A stretch of 64,000 nucleotides of DNA from Halobacteriales archaeon QH_7_65_31 (GCA_003021785.1 PXQU01000016.1:166964-230963); one strand, 5' to 3'. Numbered from the stretch's first letter, positions 35,596 through 44,925 are shown. Numbers and translations are program-made. The notes: a model not told the origin generated them from the letters alone.

Positions 35596-36948
35596 ATGGA
35601 CTACGATGTCGTCATCGTCGGTGGGGGGCCGGCCGGGTCCGCTGCCGGCCACGCCGCCGCCGAGGAGGGCGCGAGCGCGGTCGTCATCGAGAAGGGCGTC
35701 CCCCGCGCCGACCGCGACGGGCCCGGTCCCGACTCGACGGACGCCGCCGGCATCCTCGACTACTGGGTCGAGCTGATGGACCTCGACGAGCCGATCCCCG
35801 ACCGCGTCAAACACCGCGAGCTGTCGGGTGCGGACTTCATCAGCCCGAACGAGTCGGTCGCGCTCAACTCGACGGGGATCGACAGCGACTACCCCAACTT
35901 CGGGTTCACGATGCACCGCGCACGGTTCGACGACTGGCTCCGCGAGCGTGCCGAGCGTGCCGGCGCACAGTACCGCGTCGGCAACGGGGTTCGCGACGTA
36001 CAGACCCACCTGACGGGCGAGCCGTCCCACACTGTCACCCTCCGCGACGGGAGCGAACTCACGGCCCGGTATCTCGTCCTCGCGGACGGGCCACAGCGAA
36101 CCGTCACCGGGCAGGTGCTCGACCCGCTGCTTCCGAACGGCGAGTTCGACCGGCTGGCGACGCAGCGAGCGAACCACATCGCCTATCAGGAGTACCGCGA
36201 GTTTCCCGACGAACTGCTCGAACCCGACCGCATCAAGTTCTGGTGGGGGCATATGCCGGGTCACACCGCCTACCCCTGGGTGTTCCCGAACGACGGACAG
36301 GTCGCCCGCGTCGGGCTGACGATGCCGATCGGGATGGATATCGAGGACGTGCGCGAGCGCGACAGCTACCCGCTCCTCCGCCCCGAAGACGACGGCATCC
36401 CGCAGGGAGGGACCTACATCGAACGCCTGCTCGACCGGCTCTATCCGGGGTACGATCTCGACGACTTCCCCGTCGTCGAGGACCGCGGGAAGACCGGCGG
36501 GACGGAGACGTATCCCATCTCCTCCACCCGACCGATCGAGTCGCCGACGGCGGCGAACATCGCCGTCGCCGGCGGGGCGATGGGCACGACGAGCGCGTTC
36601 CACGAGGGCGGTGATCACGTCGCCGTGCGAACCGGCACGCTCGCCGGGAAGCTCGCCGCCCGCGGGACGCTTCGCGCGTACAACGCCGAGTGGCATCACG
36701 CCGTCGGGGACGAGCTCCGACGCAACGTCGCGATGGCCGACATCGTCGCCGACAACACGCCCGCCGACTGGGACCGTATCTTCCGGCTCGTCGACGCCGT
36801 GCTCCCCGAGGACGGCTTCTACAGCAATCGCGACGTGCTGGTCAACGGCCTGACGGGCGCGACCCTGCTCGCCCGGTACAAGTGGACGAAGTTCGGGCTT
36901 CGCGACCGCCGGTACGCCCAGATCCGCGAGTCGGAGTACGCCGTCTGA
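35596..36948 (+). CDS. FAD-dependent oxidoreductase, geranylgeranyl-reductase/FixC type
   Basis: A 450-residue flavoprotein. The dinucleotide fold at the start is DYDVVIVGGGPAGSAAGHAAAEEG, followed by TMHRARFDDWLRERAERAG (FAD-contact helix), YLVLADGPQRTVTGQ and the C-terminal AVAGGAMGTTSAFHEGGDHVAVRTG. This is the pattern of geranylgeranyl reductases, used in haloarchaea to saturate isoprenoid lipid chains or menaquinone, and of FixC-like ETF dehydrogenases. A lipid reductase role is plausible but not shown. Divergent from the isomerase gene. Confidence 0.8.
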   Translation: MDYDVVIVGGGPAGSAAGHAAAEEGASAVVIEKGVPRADRDGPGPDSTDAAGILDYWVELMDLDEPIPDRVKHRELSGADFISPNESVALNSTGIDSDYPNFGFTMHRARFDDWLRERAERAGAQYRVGNGVRDVQTHLTGEPSHTVTLRDGSELTARYLVLADGPQRTVTGQVLDPLLPNGEFDRLATQRANHIAYQEYREFPDELLEPDRIKFWWGHMPGHTAYPWVFPNDGQVARVGLTMPIGMDIEDVRERDSYPLLRPEDDGIPQGGTYIERLLDRLYPGYDLDDFPVVEDRGKTGGTETYPISSTRPIESPTAANIAVAGGAMGTTSAFHEGGDHVAVRTGTLAGKLAARGTLRAYNAEWHHAVGDELRRNVAMADIVADNTPADWDRIFRLVDAVLPEDGFYSNRDVLVNGLTGATLLARYKWTKFGLRDRRYAQIRESEYAV

Positions 36949-37019
36949 GCCGGCTCCCGAAACTGGTAACTGTCTCTCCCTCCGAGTCCGGATACGCGCC
37001 TTTAGTCCCCACCCAGAGA

Positions 37020-37150
37020 CCGCACCAGCGAGCGATGACGCGGTGGAGAACCCGGGCGCGGTACAGGCCTTGGCCCCTGCCCACTGGGGCGCGCCCCACA
37101 CGAGGGTTAGCCAATCGACGCGGCACGCCGCCACGGGATGAGATTGGTCG
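37020..37150. ncRNA. Structured RNA candidate with nested stems
   Basis: The 36949-37245 gap has no gene, but this part has several perfect stems. CACC/GGTG pair at 37023-37026 and 37042-37045. AACCC (37049-37053) pairs with GGGTT (37104-37108), enclosing GGGCGCG/CGCGCCC (37054-37060 and 37090-37096). CCAATC/GATTGG (37111-37116 and 37142-37147) encloses GCGGC/GCCGC (37120-37124 and 37127-37131). This order gives a stable multi-stem RNA on either strand. It is not a tRNA and I do not recognise the family. Confidence 0.4.
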
Positions 37151-37245
37151 TTAGTGTCTGGGGCGACATCACGTTCTGAGCGGCTGCTGTGTTACACCGC
37201 TGAGACTAGCCAAACACTCAAGAATAGCGTCTACCTACCTCGGGC

Positions 37246-37491
37246 ATGGCGACGATAGAGATCGACGACGACGTGTATGAAGCGGTACAGCTCCCGGAGA
37301 GGGAGCGCTCGCCCGCAATGAAACGGGAGTTGGCGATCTCACTGTATGCACGTGACGCCCTCTCTTTCGGAAAGGCACGTGCGCTAGCGGAGCTGTCGAA
37401 CAGAGAGTTCCAGAACCTCCTCGGCGAGCGCGAGATTCACCGTCACTACGGCGAGCGGGAGCTGAAGGAAGATATCGAGTATGCCGAATAG
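37246..37491 (+). CDS. UPF0175-family antitoxin
   Basis: An 81-residue acidic protein with the UPF0175 pattern: a beta-start (ATIEIDDDVYEAV), then AISLYARDALSFGKARALAELSNREFQNLLGEREIHRHYGERELKEDIEYA. The middle is a helix-turn-helix-like region that binds DNA. It is followed, with an 11-bp overlap, by a PIN-like toxin gene, the standard antitoxin-first order. It probably neutralises the toxin and represses the operon. Confidence 0.88.
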   Translation: MATIEIDDDVYEAVQLPERERSPAMKRELAISLYARDALSFGKARALAELSNREFQNLLGEREIHRHYGERELKEDIEYAE

Positions 37492-37984
37492 CGCAGCTGT
37501 TGTCTCTGATACGTCCCCGCTGTTGAACCTCGCGCTCATCGGCCGGCTTGATCTCCTTGAAACGCAGTTCCCTAATCTTACTGTTCCACGGCAGGTTTGG
37601 ACCGAACTCACTGAAGGAGATAGCGGTCTGGAATCGCTCCGAGAACTACGTAACGATGAGTTCCTGAGCGTTGTCGAAGTGGAACGCTCTGATCTGTTTG
37701 TCGAGATACTCCACGAGCTCGATCTCGGAGAAACGGCTGCGATTTGCCATGCAGTCGAACGAGACGCTGATCTCCTTCTACTTGACGAGCAGGACGGACG
37801 ACGTGTCGCCCGCAGACACGACCTCCCAGTCACAGGTGTAATCGGTATCCTGCTTCGCGGAGCGAAGACAGGTGTGGCGGATCTGGAACACGAACTCAAC
37901 GCGCTCCGGGAGGCCGGCTTCTGGATATCTGATGATCTTTACTCCGAGGTTCTCTCCGAGATCGATCAGCACTCTCACTCCTGA
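37481..37984 (+). CDS. PIN-like (DUF3368) toxin ribonuclease
   Basis: A 167-residue PIN-fold protein. The acidic metal site is visible as Asp in VVSDTSPLLNLALIGRLDLL, Glu in LGETAAICHAVERDADLLLLDE and Asp in DEQDGRRVARRHDLPVTGVIGILLRG. The order matches DUF3368 toxins paired with UPF0175. It probably cuts a specific RNA. It overlaps the antitoxin gene by 11 bp, so the two are translated together. Codon use and lower GC than neighbours suggest transfer as a module. Confidence 0.88.
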   Translation: MPNSAAVVSDTSPLLNLALIGRLDLLETQFPNLTVPRQVWTELTEGDSGLESLRELRNDEFLSVVEVERSDLFVEILHELDLGETAAICHAVERDADLLLLDEQDGRRVARRHDLPVTGVIGILLRGAKTGVADLEHELNALREAGFWISDDLYSEVLSEIDQHSHS

Positions 37985-38044
37985 ACGGAGCGTTTGAAAT
38001 GTCTATCTCTACCTGTAACCAGCGAACGGATTCCGATCCGAAAC

Positions 38045-38713
38045 TCAGACCGTCGCCTCGCTCGCCGGGACGGCCTCGATTCGCCGTGCGATACTCCGCG
38101 GGAGCGACTGCTCGCCGTCGTCGGTCGCGACGGTCACCATCCCGAACGGTGCGACGTCGATCACGTCCAGCCGCTCGCCCGGCTCGACGCCCGCATCGGC
38201 GAGATACCGAAGCTCCTCGTCGTTCTGATTGCGAATCCGGCGGACGACGAGCCGGTCCCCCTCGCTCGCGCCGTCGAGTCTGTGCGTCGAGACGCTCTCG
38301 GGCAGTTCGAGCTCGCGGTTCGGAATCGGGTCGCCGTGGGGGTCGGCTTCGGGGTTGTCGAGCGCGGTCGCGATGCGGTCGGTCAGCTCCGCGGAGACGT
38401 GATGTTCGAGCCGGTCGGCCTCGTCGTGTACGTCGGCCCAGTCGTAATCGAGCGTCTCCGTCAGAAACGACTCTAGCAGTCGGTGATGGCGCAGGATTTC
38501 GAGCGCGACGATCTCCCCCTCGTCGGTGAGCCGTACCCCTTTGTACTTCTCGTGATCGACGAGACCGCGCGCTTCGAGCTTCTGGAGCATGCTCGATACG
38601 GTCGGCGGCGTCACGTCGAGCTCCGTCGCGAGTGCCGAGGTGGCGACGCGCTCGTCGCCCTCTTCGAGCGCGTAGATCGCCTTGATGTAATCCTCCATGA
38701 CGGCACTGAGCAT
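38045..38713 (-). CDS. sirR: DtxR/MntR-family metal-dependent regulator
   Basis: A 222-residue regulator. The N-terminal winged helix (MEDYIKAIYALEEGDERVATSALATELDVTPPTVSSMLQKLEARGLVDHEKYKGVRLTDEGE) binds DNA. The middle has metal-binding HHRLLESFL and HDEADRLEHHVSAELTDRI. The C-terminal FeoA/SH3-like domain (LRYLADAGVEPGERLDVIDVAPFGMV) completes the DtxR layout. It lies 42 bp after a ZIP transporter on the same strand, so it probably represses the transporter when Mn, Fe or Zn is plentiful. Confidence 0.92.
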   Translation of the reverse strand: MLSAVMEDYIKAIYALEEGDERVATSALATELDVTPPTVSSMLQKLEARGLVDHEKYKGVRLTDEGEIVALEILRHHRLLESFLTETLDYDWADVHDEADRLEHHVSAELTDRIATALDNPEADPHGDPIPNRELELPESVSTHRLDGASEGDRLVVRRIRNQNDEELRYLADAGVEPGERLDVIDVAPFGMVTVATDDGEQSLPRSIARRIEAVPASEATV

Positions 38714-38755
38714 AGTCGATGTAGCGCAGTTGGGCTGTTAAACCCTCCTCTCGGC

Positions 38756-39595
38756 TCACGCGAGCGCGATATCCAACGAGAGCATCAGGAGGAGCCCGGC
38801 CATCGTTCCGAGCGTGGCGGCCCTGTCGTGGCCGTTCCCGTGCGTCTGTGGCAGGATGTCGTTGACGATGACAAACAGCATTCCACCGGCTGCGAACCCC
38901 ATGGCGTACGGAAGCAGCGGCTCGGCGACGGTGACGGCGGCTGCCCCGAAGACGGCGATCGGTATCTCGACGATCCCCGCTCGCAGCCCGGTGACGCTGG
39001 CGTACCACAGCGAGCCGAGCCCGGCGTTGCGGGCCGCGACCGCGACGGCGAACCCCTCCGGGATGTTCTGTGTCCCGATGGCGAGCATCAGCGGAATCGC
39101 GTCGCCGAGGTTTCCGCTTCCGAAGCCGACACCGACGGCCAGCCCCTCCGGCATGTTGTGGAGCGTGATGGCGATAATAAAGACGATGACACCGGCGAGC
39201 CGTCCCGACGAGTAGTCGATCTCGTGGTGGTGTGACGCACCCGACTCCGCCATCATCGCCTCCACACCGGTCTCACCGGTGATGAACCTGTGCACGTACG
39301 GAACCCACCGCTCGCTCACGGCGAGGAAGCCGACACCGAGTGCGAAGCCGATACTCGTCGTCAGCAGGTCTCCGTACTGCTCGATGGCCGGGATGAGCAG
39401 ACTCGTGAACGCCGCCGCGATCATCACGCCGCCGGCGAAGCCGAGCGACGTGTCTAACCCCCGCTGTGAGGGGTTCCGCCAGACGAGAATCGCGAGTGCC
39501 CCGACCAGATTCATCCCCGCGATGACGACACCGCCGACGAGCCCCCAGACGATCCGGTTCTCGCCGAACCACTGGACGAACTGCGACTCGATCAT
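38756..39595 (-). CDS. ZIP-family divalent metal transporter
   Basis: A 279-residue membrane protein with eight hydrophobic segments. The transport motifs are ITLHNMPEGLAVGVGFGSG (helix IV) and AIGTQNIPEGFAVAVAARNAG (helix V), both with the H/N-x-PEG pattern. A His-rich loop SGASHHHEID lies before helix IV. It takes up zinc, iron or manganese. ATG 39595 is chosen; upstream frame is shadow. It comes before the DtxR-type regulator in one transcription unit. Confidence 0.92.
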   Translation of the reverse strand: MIESQFVQWFGENRIVWGLVGGVVIAGMNLVGALAILVWRNPSQRGLDTSLGFAGGVMIAAAFTSLLIPAIEQYGDLLTTSIGFALGVGFLAVSERWVPYVHRFITGETGVEAMMAESGASHHHEIDYSSGRLAGVIVFIIAITLHNMPEGLAVGVGFGSGNLGDAIPLMLAIGTQNIPEGFAVAVAARNAGLGSLWYASVTGLRAGIVEIPIAVFGAAAVTVAEPLLPYAMGFAAGGMLFVIVNDILPQTHGNGHDRAATLGTMAGLLLMLSLDIALA

Positions 39596-39717
39596 CCGGC
39601 CCGCTCCGCCCGTGGATGTGACATACCTAAACTCCGGTTTCGGCGTCACAATATTGAACGTGTCGGAGCCGGCGACCGTGGCGTTCGGCTTTTGCCCACC
39701 CGCCCCGAGGTGCTGGT

Positions 39718-40989
39718 ATGAACGTCCAAGCGGTCGCCGATCTGTCGCCCGACGAGCGGGCCGCGCTGTTCGACCGAGACGCCGGCGTCGCCGACGCCCG
39801 CGACACCGCCCGTGAGATAATCGAGCGCGTTCGCACGGAGGGCGACGCGGCACTCCGCGAGCTGGCCGAGGAGTTCGACGACGTTTCCGTCGGCAACGTC
39901 GAGATCACCGACGAGACCGAACGCGCGGTCGAGCGGCTCGACGACGACCTGCTCGCCCACATCGAACGCGCCGCGGCGAACATCCGCGAGTTCCACGAGG
40001 CCCAACGGCCCGAGAGCTGGACGACCGAGTTCGACGGTCGCGAGCTCGGCCGACGGTATCGCCCGCTCGATCGCGTCGGCGCGTACGTCCCGGGCGGGAC
40101 CGCCGCCTACCCCTCCTCGGCGCTGATGGGCGTCGTCCCCGCGACGGTGGCGGGCGTCGATCACGTCGCCGTCGCGACCCCACCCGCCGCGGAGCTGAAC
40201 GACGCCACCCTCGCGGCGATCCGCGTCGCGGGGGCCGACGCGGTGTATCAGGCCGGCGGCGCACAGGCGATCGCCGCGCTCGCGTACGGAACCGAGACCG
40301 TCGCCAACGTCCAGAAGATCGTCGGGCCGGGCAACCGATTCGTCACCGCCGCGAAAGCCGAGGTACGCGAGGACTGCGAGATAGATTTCCTCGCCGGTCC
40401 CTCCGAGATACTCGTCGTCGCCGACGAGACCGCCGACCCCGCCGTCGTCGCCGCTGACCTCATCGCACAGGCCGAACACGATCCGAACGCGTCCGTCGTC
40501 GCCGTCACGCCGGACGAGTCGCTGGCCGCCGATATCGCGAGCGAGTGCGACCGACAGGCCCCGCAGCGCGACCGTACTGACGTGATCCGGGAAGCCCTCG
40601 AAAACGACGCCTCGGGCGTATTCACCGCGCGGTCGATGCCGGAGGCCGTCCTCTTCGCCGGTGAGTACGCCGCCGAACACCTCTCGATTCAGGCGGAAAA
40701 CGACGAGGCCCTGCTCGACCGCATCGAGGCCGGCGGGAGCGTGTTTCTCGGGCCGCACGCACCCGTCGCAGCGGGTGATTACGCCGCCGGCACGAACCAC
40801 GTCCTCCCGACGGGCGGGCTGGCGAAGACGACGGGCGGACTCTCCGTCGATCAGTTCCTCGTCTCCCAGACCGTCCAACGGCTCGACCGCGACGCGCTCA
40901 CCGATCTCTCGGAGACGGTGACGACCCTCGCTGAGACCGAGGGACTGGAAGCTCACGCCGAGAGCGTTCGCAAGCGATTCGAGGAGTAG
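39718..40989 (+). CDS. hisD: Histidinol dehydrogenase
   Basis: A 423-residue enzyme for the last two oxidations in histidine synthesis (histidinol to histidine). Family motifs are DRVGAYVPGGTAAYPSSALMGVVPA, KIVGPGNRFVTAAKAEV, the zinc ligands in DLIAQAEHDPNAS and the catalytic segment PTGGLAKTTGGLSVDQFLV. Length is standard. It is divergent from the ZIP gene and convergent with gins51. No other his gene lies in the window. Confidence 0.96.
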   Translation: MNVQAVADLSPDERAALFDRDAGVADARDTAREIIERVRTEGDAALRELAEEFDDVSVGNVEITDETERAVERLDDDLLAHIERAAANIREFHEAQRPESWTTEFDGRELGRRYRPLDRVGAYVPGGTAAYPSSALMGVVPATVAGVDHVAVATPPAAELNDATLAAIRVAGADAVYQAGGAQAIAALAYGTETVANVQKIVGPGNRFVTAAKAEVREDCEIDFLAGPSEILVVADETADPAVVAADLIAQAEHDPNASVVAVTPDESLAADIASECDRQAPQRDRTDVIREALENDASGVFTARSMPEAVLFAGEYAAEHLSIQAENDEALLDRIEAGGSVFLGPHAPVAAGDYAAGTNHVLPTGGLAKTTGGLSVDQFLVSQTVQRLDRDALTDLSETVTTLAETEGLEAHAESVRKRFEE

Positions 40990-41017
40990 CCGTCGCGTGA
41001 GTCGCGACTGGCAGACG

Positions 41018-42004
41018 CTACTCCAGCGGCTCGGCGGCGTTCTGTTTCACCAGCGGCTCTACGTTCTCGGCGGGGAGACTCACAACGTCCTCGGAAGAGA
41101 GCTCGTACGACCGCTCGTCGACGCCGAACACCTCGCCCACGTCGCGGGTGATGCGAACCGTCGTCCGCTCGACGTGCGGTGATCCGCCCGAATCGTCCGC
41201 GGTCGCGACGGCGGTATCCGTACTGGCAGGCTCGTCCGGCTCCGTCGACTCCGTTCCCTCGGCGGTGGCGTCGCCAGCGGCGTCGGCGTGTGTCGAGGCC
41301 GGGGGCGTCCGATCGTCGGTCGCGGGGTCGGACGGTGTGGTTTCCTCGCCGTCGCCCATCATCTCCGCGGCGCTCACTCCATCGCTGCTCGCGTCCGTCT
41401 CCTGTGACGGTATGTTCGGTGGCGCAGTCGGCGTCTCGTCGACCGACTCGGGCGTCGGGTCCAGACCGAGCTCGGCGACCGCACTCGACTCGGGCGTCGG
41501 CTCGTCGGTCGCGTTCGCCGACGGGACCGTCTCCGTCGGCTCCGAATCCGCCTCTGGTGTCTCCGCTCCGATCGGCTCCGTCTCCGCGTCCCGCGAGCAG
41601 GAGAGAGTCGACGCCTCACCTTCGAGCACGCCGTCGAGGACGTGCTCGCGGTTCTGCTCGATCCGCTCCACGAGGCTCGCGAACAGCTTCCGCTCCTCCT
41701 CTGTCAGGCCGTCGTCCTCGGTCGGCATTCCGGCGGCGGCGATAGAGGCCATCTTGACGACCTTGCCGACGCGCCGCTCGTAGATCGCCTCGACGGTCGA
41801 TTCCGCCGTTTCGATGTCATCAGAGAGACGCCGCACCTCCCGCGAGGAGAACGGATCGTCCGCGCGCTCGGCGGCGCGGTCGCGTTCGCGGGTCAGCTCC
41901 CGAACGAACTCGCCCACGTCCTGATAGAAGCTGGGCCGGAGATTCTGCAGGCTACTCGCCTGTCGTTCCCGGCTCTGGATAGATTGGAGCTCGTCGAGAT
42001 TCAT
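41018..42004 (-). CDS. gins51: GINS complex subunit Gins51, with long acidic linker
   Basis: A 328-residue protein. The N-terminal helical A domain (MNLDELQSIQSRERQASSLQNLRPSFYQDVGEFVRELTRERDRA to about residue 115) and the short B domain at the C-terminus (TVRITRDVGEVFGVDERSYELSSEDVVSLPAENVEPLVKQNAAEPLE) match archaeal Gins51. About 150 residues of Ser/Thr/Pro/Asp/Glu-rich linker separate them. GINS activates the replicative MCM helicase. Its start overlaps the priS stop by 4 bp, giving a coupled replication operon. Confidence 0.85.
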   Translation of the reverse strand: MNLDELQSIQSRERQASSLQNLRPSFYQDVGEFVRELTRERDRAAERADDPFSSREVRRLSDDIETAESTVEAIYERRVGKVVKMASIAAAGMPTEDDGLTEEERKLFASLVERIEQNREHVLDGVLEGEASTLSCSRDAETEPIGAETPEADSEPTETVPSANATDEPTPESSAVAELGLDPTPESVDETPTAPPNIPSQETDASSDGVSAAEMMGDGEETTPSDPATDDRTPPASTHADAAGDATAEGTESTEPDEPASTDTAVATADDSGGSPHVERTTVRITRDVGEVFGVDERSYELSSEDVVSLPAENVEPLVKQNAAEPLE

Positions 42005-43188
42005 TCTGCGACCTTCTCGGCGCGACCCCGTGTCATGAGGAAGACGCCGAGTGCTTCGTCCACCGCCTGTTTTCCGCCCTCCATCATAAACCCTTCCTCG
42101 CCGTCGAACGTCGTCACCCCGGGGTCGGTCACGTCAATCTGAATCTCGTTGTCGCGGAACTGCTCCGGAACCGCGTCACGGAGCGGTGCAAACTCGTCGA
42201 GCGAGTCGCGCTCGATCGGCGTGACCACGAGCCCAGAACCGCCGTGGAGCGTTCCGGGAAGCCGAATGAGCCGGTTGATGTCCGTCGTCACCGGCTCGTC
42301 GATCGGTGCGCCGTCTTCGGCGAGGGTCTGCTCGAACAGCAGCTTCGCGACGGAGACGACGGCGGGATGTACGTCGAGATTCCCGTCGCGGAGCTGCTCG
42401 GCGTTCTCGGTCGCCGCACGCACGATTGCCCGCGCCTTCCCCTCACCGACCCCGGAGAACTCCTGCAGGCGGGCGAGTGCCTCCTCCTCGGGGCGCTCGC
42501 GGATCTCCGCTACGAGATCGAGCAGCTGCCGGTGGACGCGCGCGCCCCAGCCGCCTTCGGTCGGAAGCAGTCGCTTCTGCGTGGGGTTCTTCAGCCCGAG
42601 TCCTTCGACCGTCTCCGTGCGGAGCAGGTCCTCGAACTCCATGTCCGGGCCGCGGACGTACTCGACGATCTCGTCGCGCTGGTCGCGCCCGAGCTGCTGG
42701 ACCCGGTCGGCCCGAACGTGGACGTGGTAGCCGCGCCCGCCCGAGAAGACGATTGTCGGATCGCGGAAGCCGAAATCCGCCTCCAGAAACTCAAGCAGGG
42801 TGTACAGCGCCTCCTTACACGTGGCCAGCATCTCGGCGTAGCTCGTCGTCTCGGGATCGACCCCCGGTAGGTGGTCGGCGTCGAGATCGAAGACCAGATC
42901 GGCGCCGCGCCACCCCTTCACGCTCATGCGGGAGGCGTCGGGGTCGTCGTAGCGACCGACGGAGTGGTAGACGTGACGCGGCTGCTCGCGGGCGAGAAAC
43001 TCCGTGATCGAGCCGCCGCCGGCGATATCCAGCCACGACTGGTGGCGAACCATCGTCGTTCCGTCGCCGGGCGTGAACGGAATATGGCCCCATTCGCGCT
43101 CGTTGGACGCAGGCGGGCCCTCGATGTCGATCCGGCGGTAGTAGTCGCCGAACCGGCCCGAGAGATACGCTCGCGTCCGCTCGTTCAT
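42001..43188 (-). CDS. priS: DNA primase small catalytic subunit
   Basis: A 395-residue archaeo-eukaryotic primase. The metal motif is VFDLDADHLPG, the nucleotide site is FSGGRGYHVHVRADR, and RQPRHVYHSVGRYD and RLPGTLHGGSGLVVTPI follow the PriS pattern. It makes RNA/DNA primers with PriL (not in the window). The 4-bp overlap with gins51 links primase and GINS expression, a conserved archaeal arrangement. Compare the unrelated PrimPol in the element at 6.5 kb. Confidence 0.96.
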   Translation of the reverse strand: MNERTRAYLSGRFGDYYRRIDIEGPPASNEREWGHIPFTPGDGTTMVRHQSWLDIAGGGSITEFLAREQPRHVYHSVGRYDDPDASRMSVKGWRGADLVFDLDADHLPGVDPETTSYAEMLATCKEALYTLLEFLEADFGFRDPTIVFSGGRGYHVHVRADRVQQLGRDQRDEIVEYVRGPDMEFEDLLRTETVEGLGLKNPTQKRLLPTEGGWGARVHRQLLDLVAEIRERPEEEALARLQEFSGVGEGKARAIVRAATENAEQLRDGNLDVHPAVVSVAKLLFEQTLAEDGAPIDEPVTTDINRLIRLPGTLHGGSGLVVTPIERDSLDEFAPLRDAVPEQFRDNEIQIDVTDPGVTTFDGEEGFMMEGGKQAVDEALGVFLMTRGRAEKVAE

Positions 43189-43236
43189 CGGTTTCAGAGT
43201 GGGAGAGTCGGCAGTAAAAACGTGTCCTTCGCCGCG

Positions 43237-43722
43237 TCACCGGCGGAAGAACCGCGACAGCTTCTCGGTGAACGAGTCCTCTCCCAATCGGAGATAGTAG
43301 GCGTCACCGTAGTCCTCGTAGTAGTTCTCGATCGTTCGGACGGTCTCGAAGCCGATGTTGCGGTAGAAGTCGAGCGCGTTCTGATTGCTCGTGCGCGCGT
43401 GACAGGTCACCGTTCCGTACTCCTCGGCGACGGCGGCGACGAGCCGCTTCCCGTGTCCGTCACCGCGCTCGTCGGGCGCGACGGCGAGAAAGAGGATGTA
43501 GCCGTCCCGACGCACGGACGCGAAGCCGACGAGTCGCTCGTCGTCCAGCGTCCGCTCGATCAGCGCGACGCTCCGCGAACGGGTGTACGCGTCCGTGAAG
43601 AAGCCGCGCCGCTGTCTGAGCACTCCCTCCTCGCGGCGAATCGCCTCCTTCAGTGCCCACGCGTCCTCGACGAAGGCGTCATCGCCCTGTTCGATGACGC
43701 GAAGCTCGACTGTGGCACTCAC
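43237..43722 (-). CDS. GNAT-family N-acetyltransferase
   Basis: A 161-residue acetyltransferase. The acetyl-CoA loop is LAVAPDERGDGHGKRLVAAVAEE (Q/R-x-x-G-x-G/A type), followed by YGTVTCHARTSNQNALDFYRNIGFETVRTIENYYEDYGDAYYLRL, the usual GNAT last strands. Substrate is unknown; the RimI-like ending YY.DGDAYYL suggests a protein N-terminal acetylase or diamine acetylase. It lies 48 bp before priS in the same direction and may be in its operon. Confidence 0.85.
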   Translation of the reverse strand: MSATVELRVIEQGDDAFVEDAWALKEAIRREEGVLRQRRGFFTDAYTRSRSVALIERTLDDERLVGFASVRRDGYILFLAVAPDERGDGHGKRLVAAVAEEYGTVTCHARTSNQNALDFYRNIGFETVRTIENYYEDYGDAYYLRLGEDSFTEKLSRFFRR

Positions 43723-43848
43723 TACAATAAACTACGAGCGCGAGCAGTTAGTTCCAACGCCACGACCGTAGGCGGTCCCGTTGCTCCCGTCCGAAGGGCG
43801 ACCGTCCCGCCCAAACGTTCAATAGGAGGCGGCAGCGTCCGTATCCGT

Positions 43849-44925
43849 ATGTCGTTCAGTGTCGGCGACGAGTCCGAAGAGAACGCCGATGTACCGGACA
43901 GCGTGCGCGGCATCGTCCGTCGCGCGTTCGTGACCGGTGTCGCCCTGATCGTTCCGCTCGTCGTCACCGCGTTCATCATCTCGCTCGCCGTCGGCTACAT
44001 CGACAGCGCGCTCCAGTCGGTCGCCACCCTGATCGTCGATCGCTCGCTCGGGCCCGACCAGTTCGGGACGAATCTGGTGAAAGTGCTGACAGTCGCTATC
44101 TTCCTCGCGGTCGTCTTCGCGCTCGGGTTCGTCGCCGAGTTCTCCAAGCGCGGGACGACGTTCGGCGCGTACTTCGACGAGTTCATGTCGCGGATTCCGG
44201 GGCTCGGCTCCGTCTACACGCCGTTCAACGAGATGTCCGAGATCATGCTCGACTCCGACACCGACAGCTTCCAGGAGGTCGTCTTCGTCGAGTACCCCGG
44301 CGAAGGCTCGTACACGGTGGCGTTCAAGACGGCCGAGACGCCGGCCGCTATCGAGCGCGACACCGGATACGACGACATGGTGACGCTGTTCATGCCGATG
44401 GCCCCGAACCCCGTCATGGGCGGGTTCGTCATCCACGTCTCCCGGGACCGCGTCGTCGACGCCGACATCACCGTCGAGCAGGGGCTTCGCTCCATCGTCA
44501 CCTCCGGGGTCGCGCTCACCGACGACGACACGGCGAAGCTCCGCGGGCTCAGTCCCGACGAGATGGAGACGCTCGGCAGCATCGAGCGTATCGAGCAACA
44601 CACCACGCCGGGACAGGACCACGTGGTCACCGAGGAGGACGAGCCGACGGTCGAACGCGTCGAGGAGTACGACGCCGCGGTCGCGCCGGAACACTCCGAC
44701 ACCCCCGAAAAGATCGTCGACAGGGAGCGAACGACCGCGCGCGAACAGACCGACACCGTGCCCGCGGAGGTGGCACACCGCGATACCGACCGTGACGGGA
44801 GCGAACAGACGCCGGCGGAGATGGCCGCCCGCGACCGCGTGACCCGCGAGGAGATGAGCGAGACGCCGGACAGCCGCTCCGACCGCCGCGACGAGACGGA
44901 CAGCGAGGACGAGACGGAGACGTGA
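43849..44925 (+). CDS. DUF502 integral membrane protein
   Basis: A 358-residue protein with two N-terminal membrane helices (FVTGVALIVPLVVTAFIISLAVGYI and VLTVAIFLAVVFALGFVAEF). It continues with the DUF502 core: RIPGLGSVYTPFNEMSEIML, FQEVVFVEYPGEGSYTVAFKT and PNPVMGGFVIHVSRDRVVDADITVEQGLRSIVTSG. The last 120 residues are an acidic, charged tail that is probably cytoplasmic and disordered. DUF502 proteins have unknown function (LIKE COV in plants is a relative). ATG 43849 starts the family match. Confidence 0.88.
   Translation: MSFSVGDESEENADVPDSVRGIVRRAFVTGVALIVPLVVTAFIISLAVGYIDSALQSVATLIVDRSLGPDQFGTNLVKVLTVAIFLAVVFALGFVAEFSKRGTTFGAYFDEFMSRIPGLGSVYTPFNEMSEIMLDSDTDSFQEVVFVEYPGEGSYTVAFKTAETPAAIERDTGYDDMVTLFMPMAPNPVMGGFVIHVSRDRVVDADITVEQGLRSIVTSGVALTDDDTAKLRGLSPDEMETLGSIERIEQHTTPGQDHVVTEEDEPTVERVEEYDAAVAPEHSDTPEKIVDRERTTAREQTDTVPAEVAHRDTDRDGSEQTPAEMAARDRVTREEMSETPDSRSDRRDETDSEDETET

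Noticed and set aside
35578..37134. A long open frame opposite the FAD reductase, and similar long antisense frames (2057-3253, 23156-24559, 28830-30206)
   Set aside because: These lie fully antisense to well-supported genes and show Arg/Val/Leu-rich sequence typical of GC-rich shadow frames, without any domain.
37020..37150. A tRNA or intron-containing tRNA in the structured gap
   Set aside because: No T-arm GGTTCRANTCC motif or matching acceptor strands are found on either strand.
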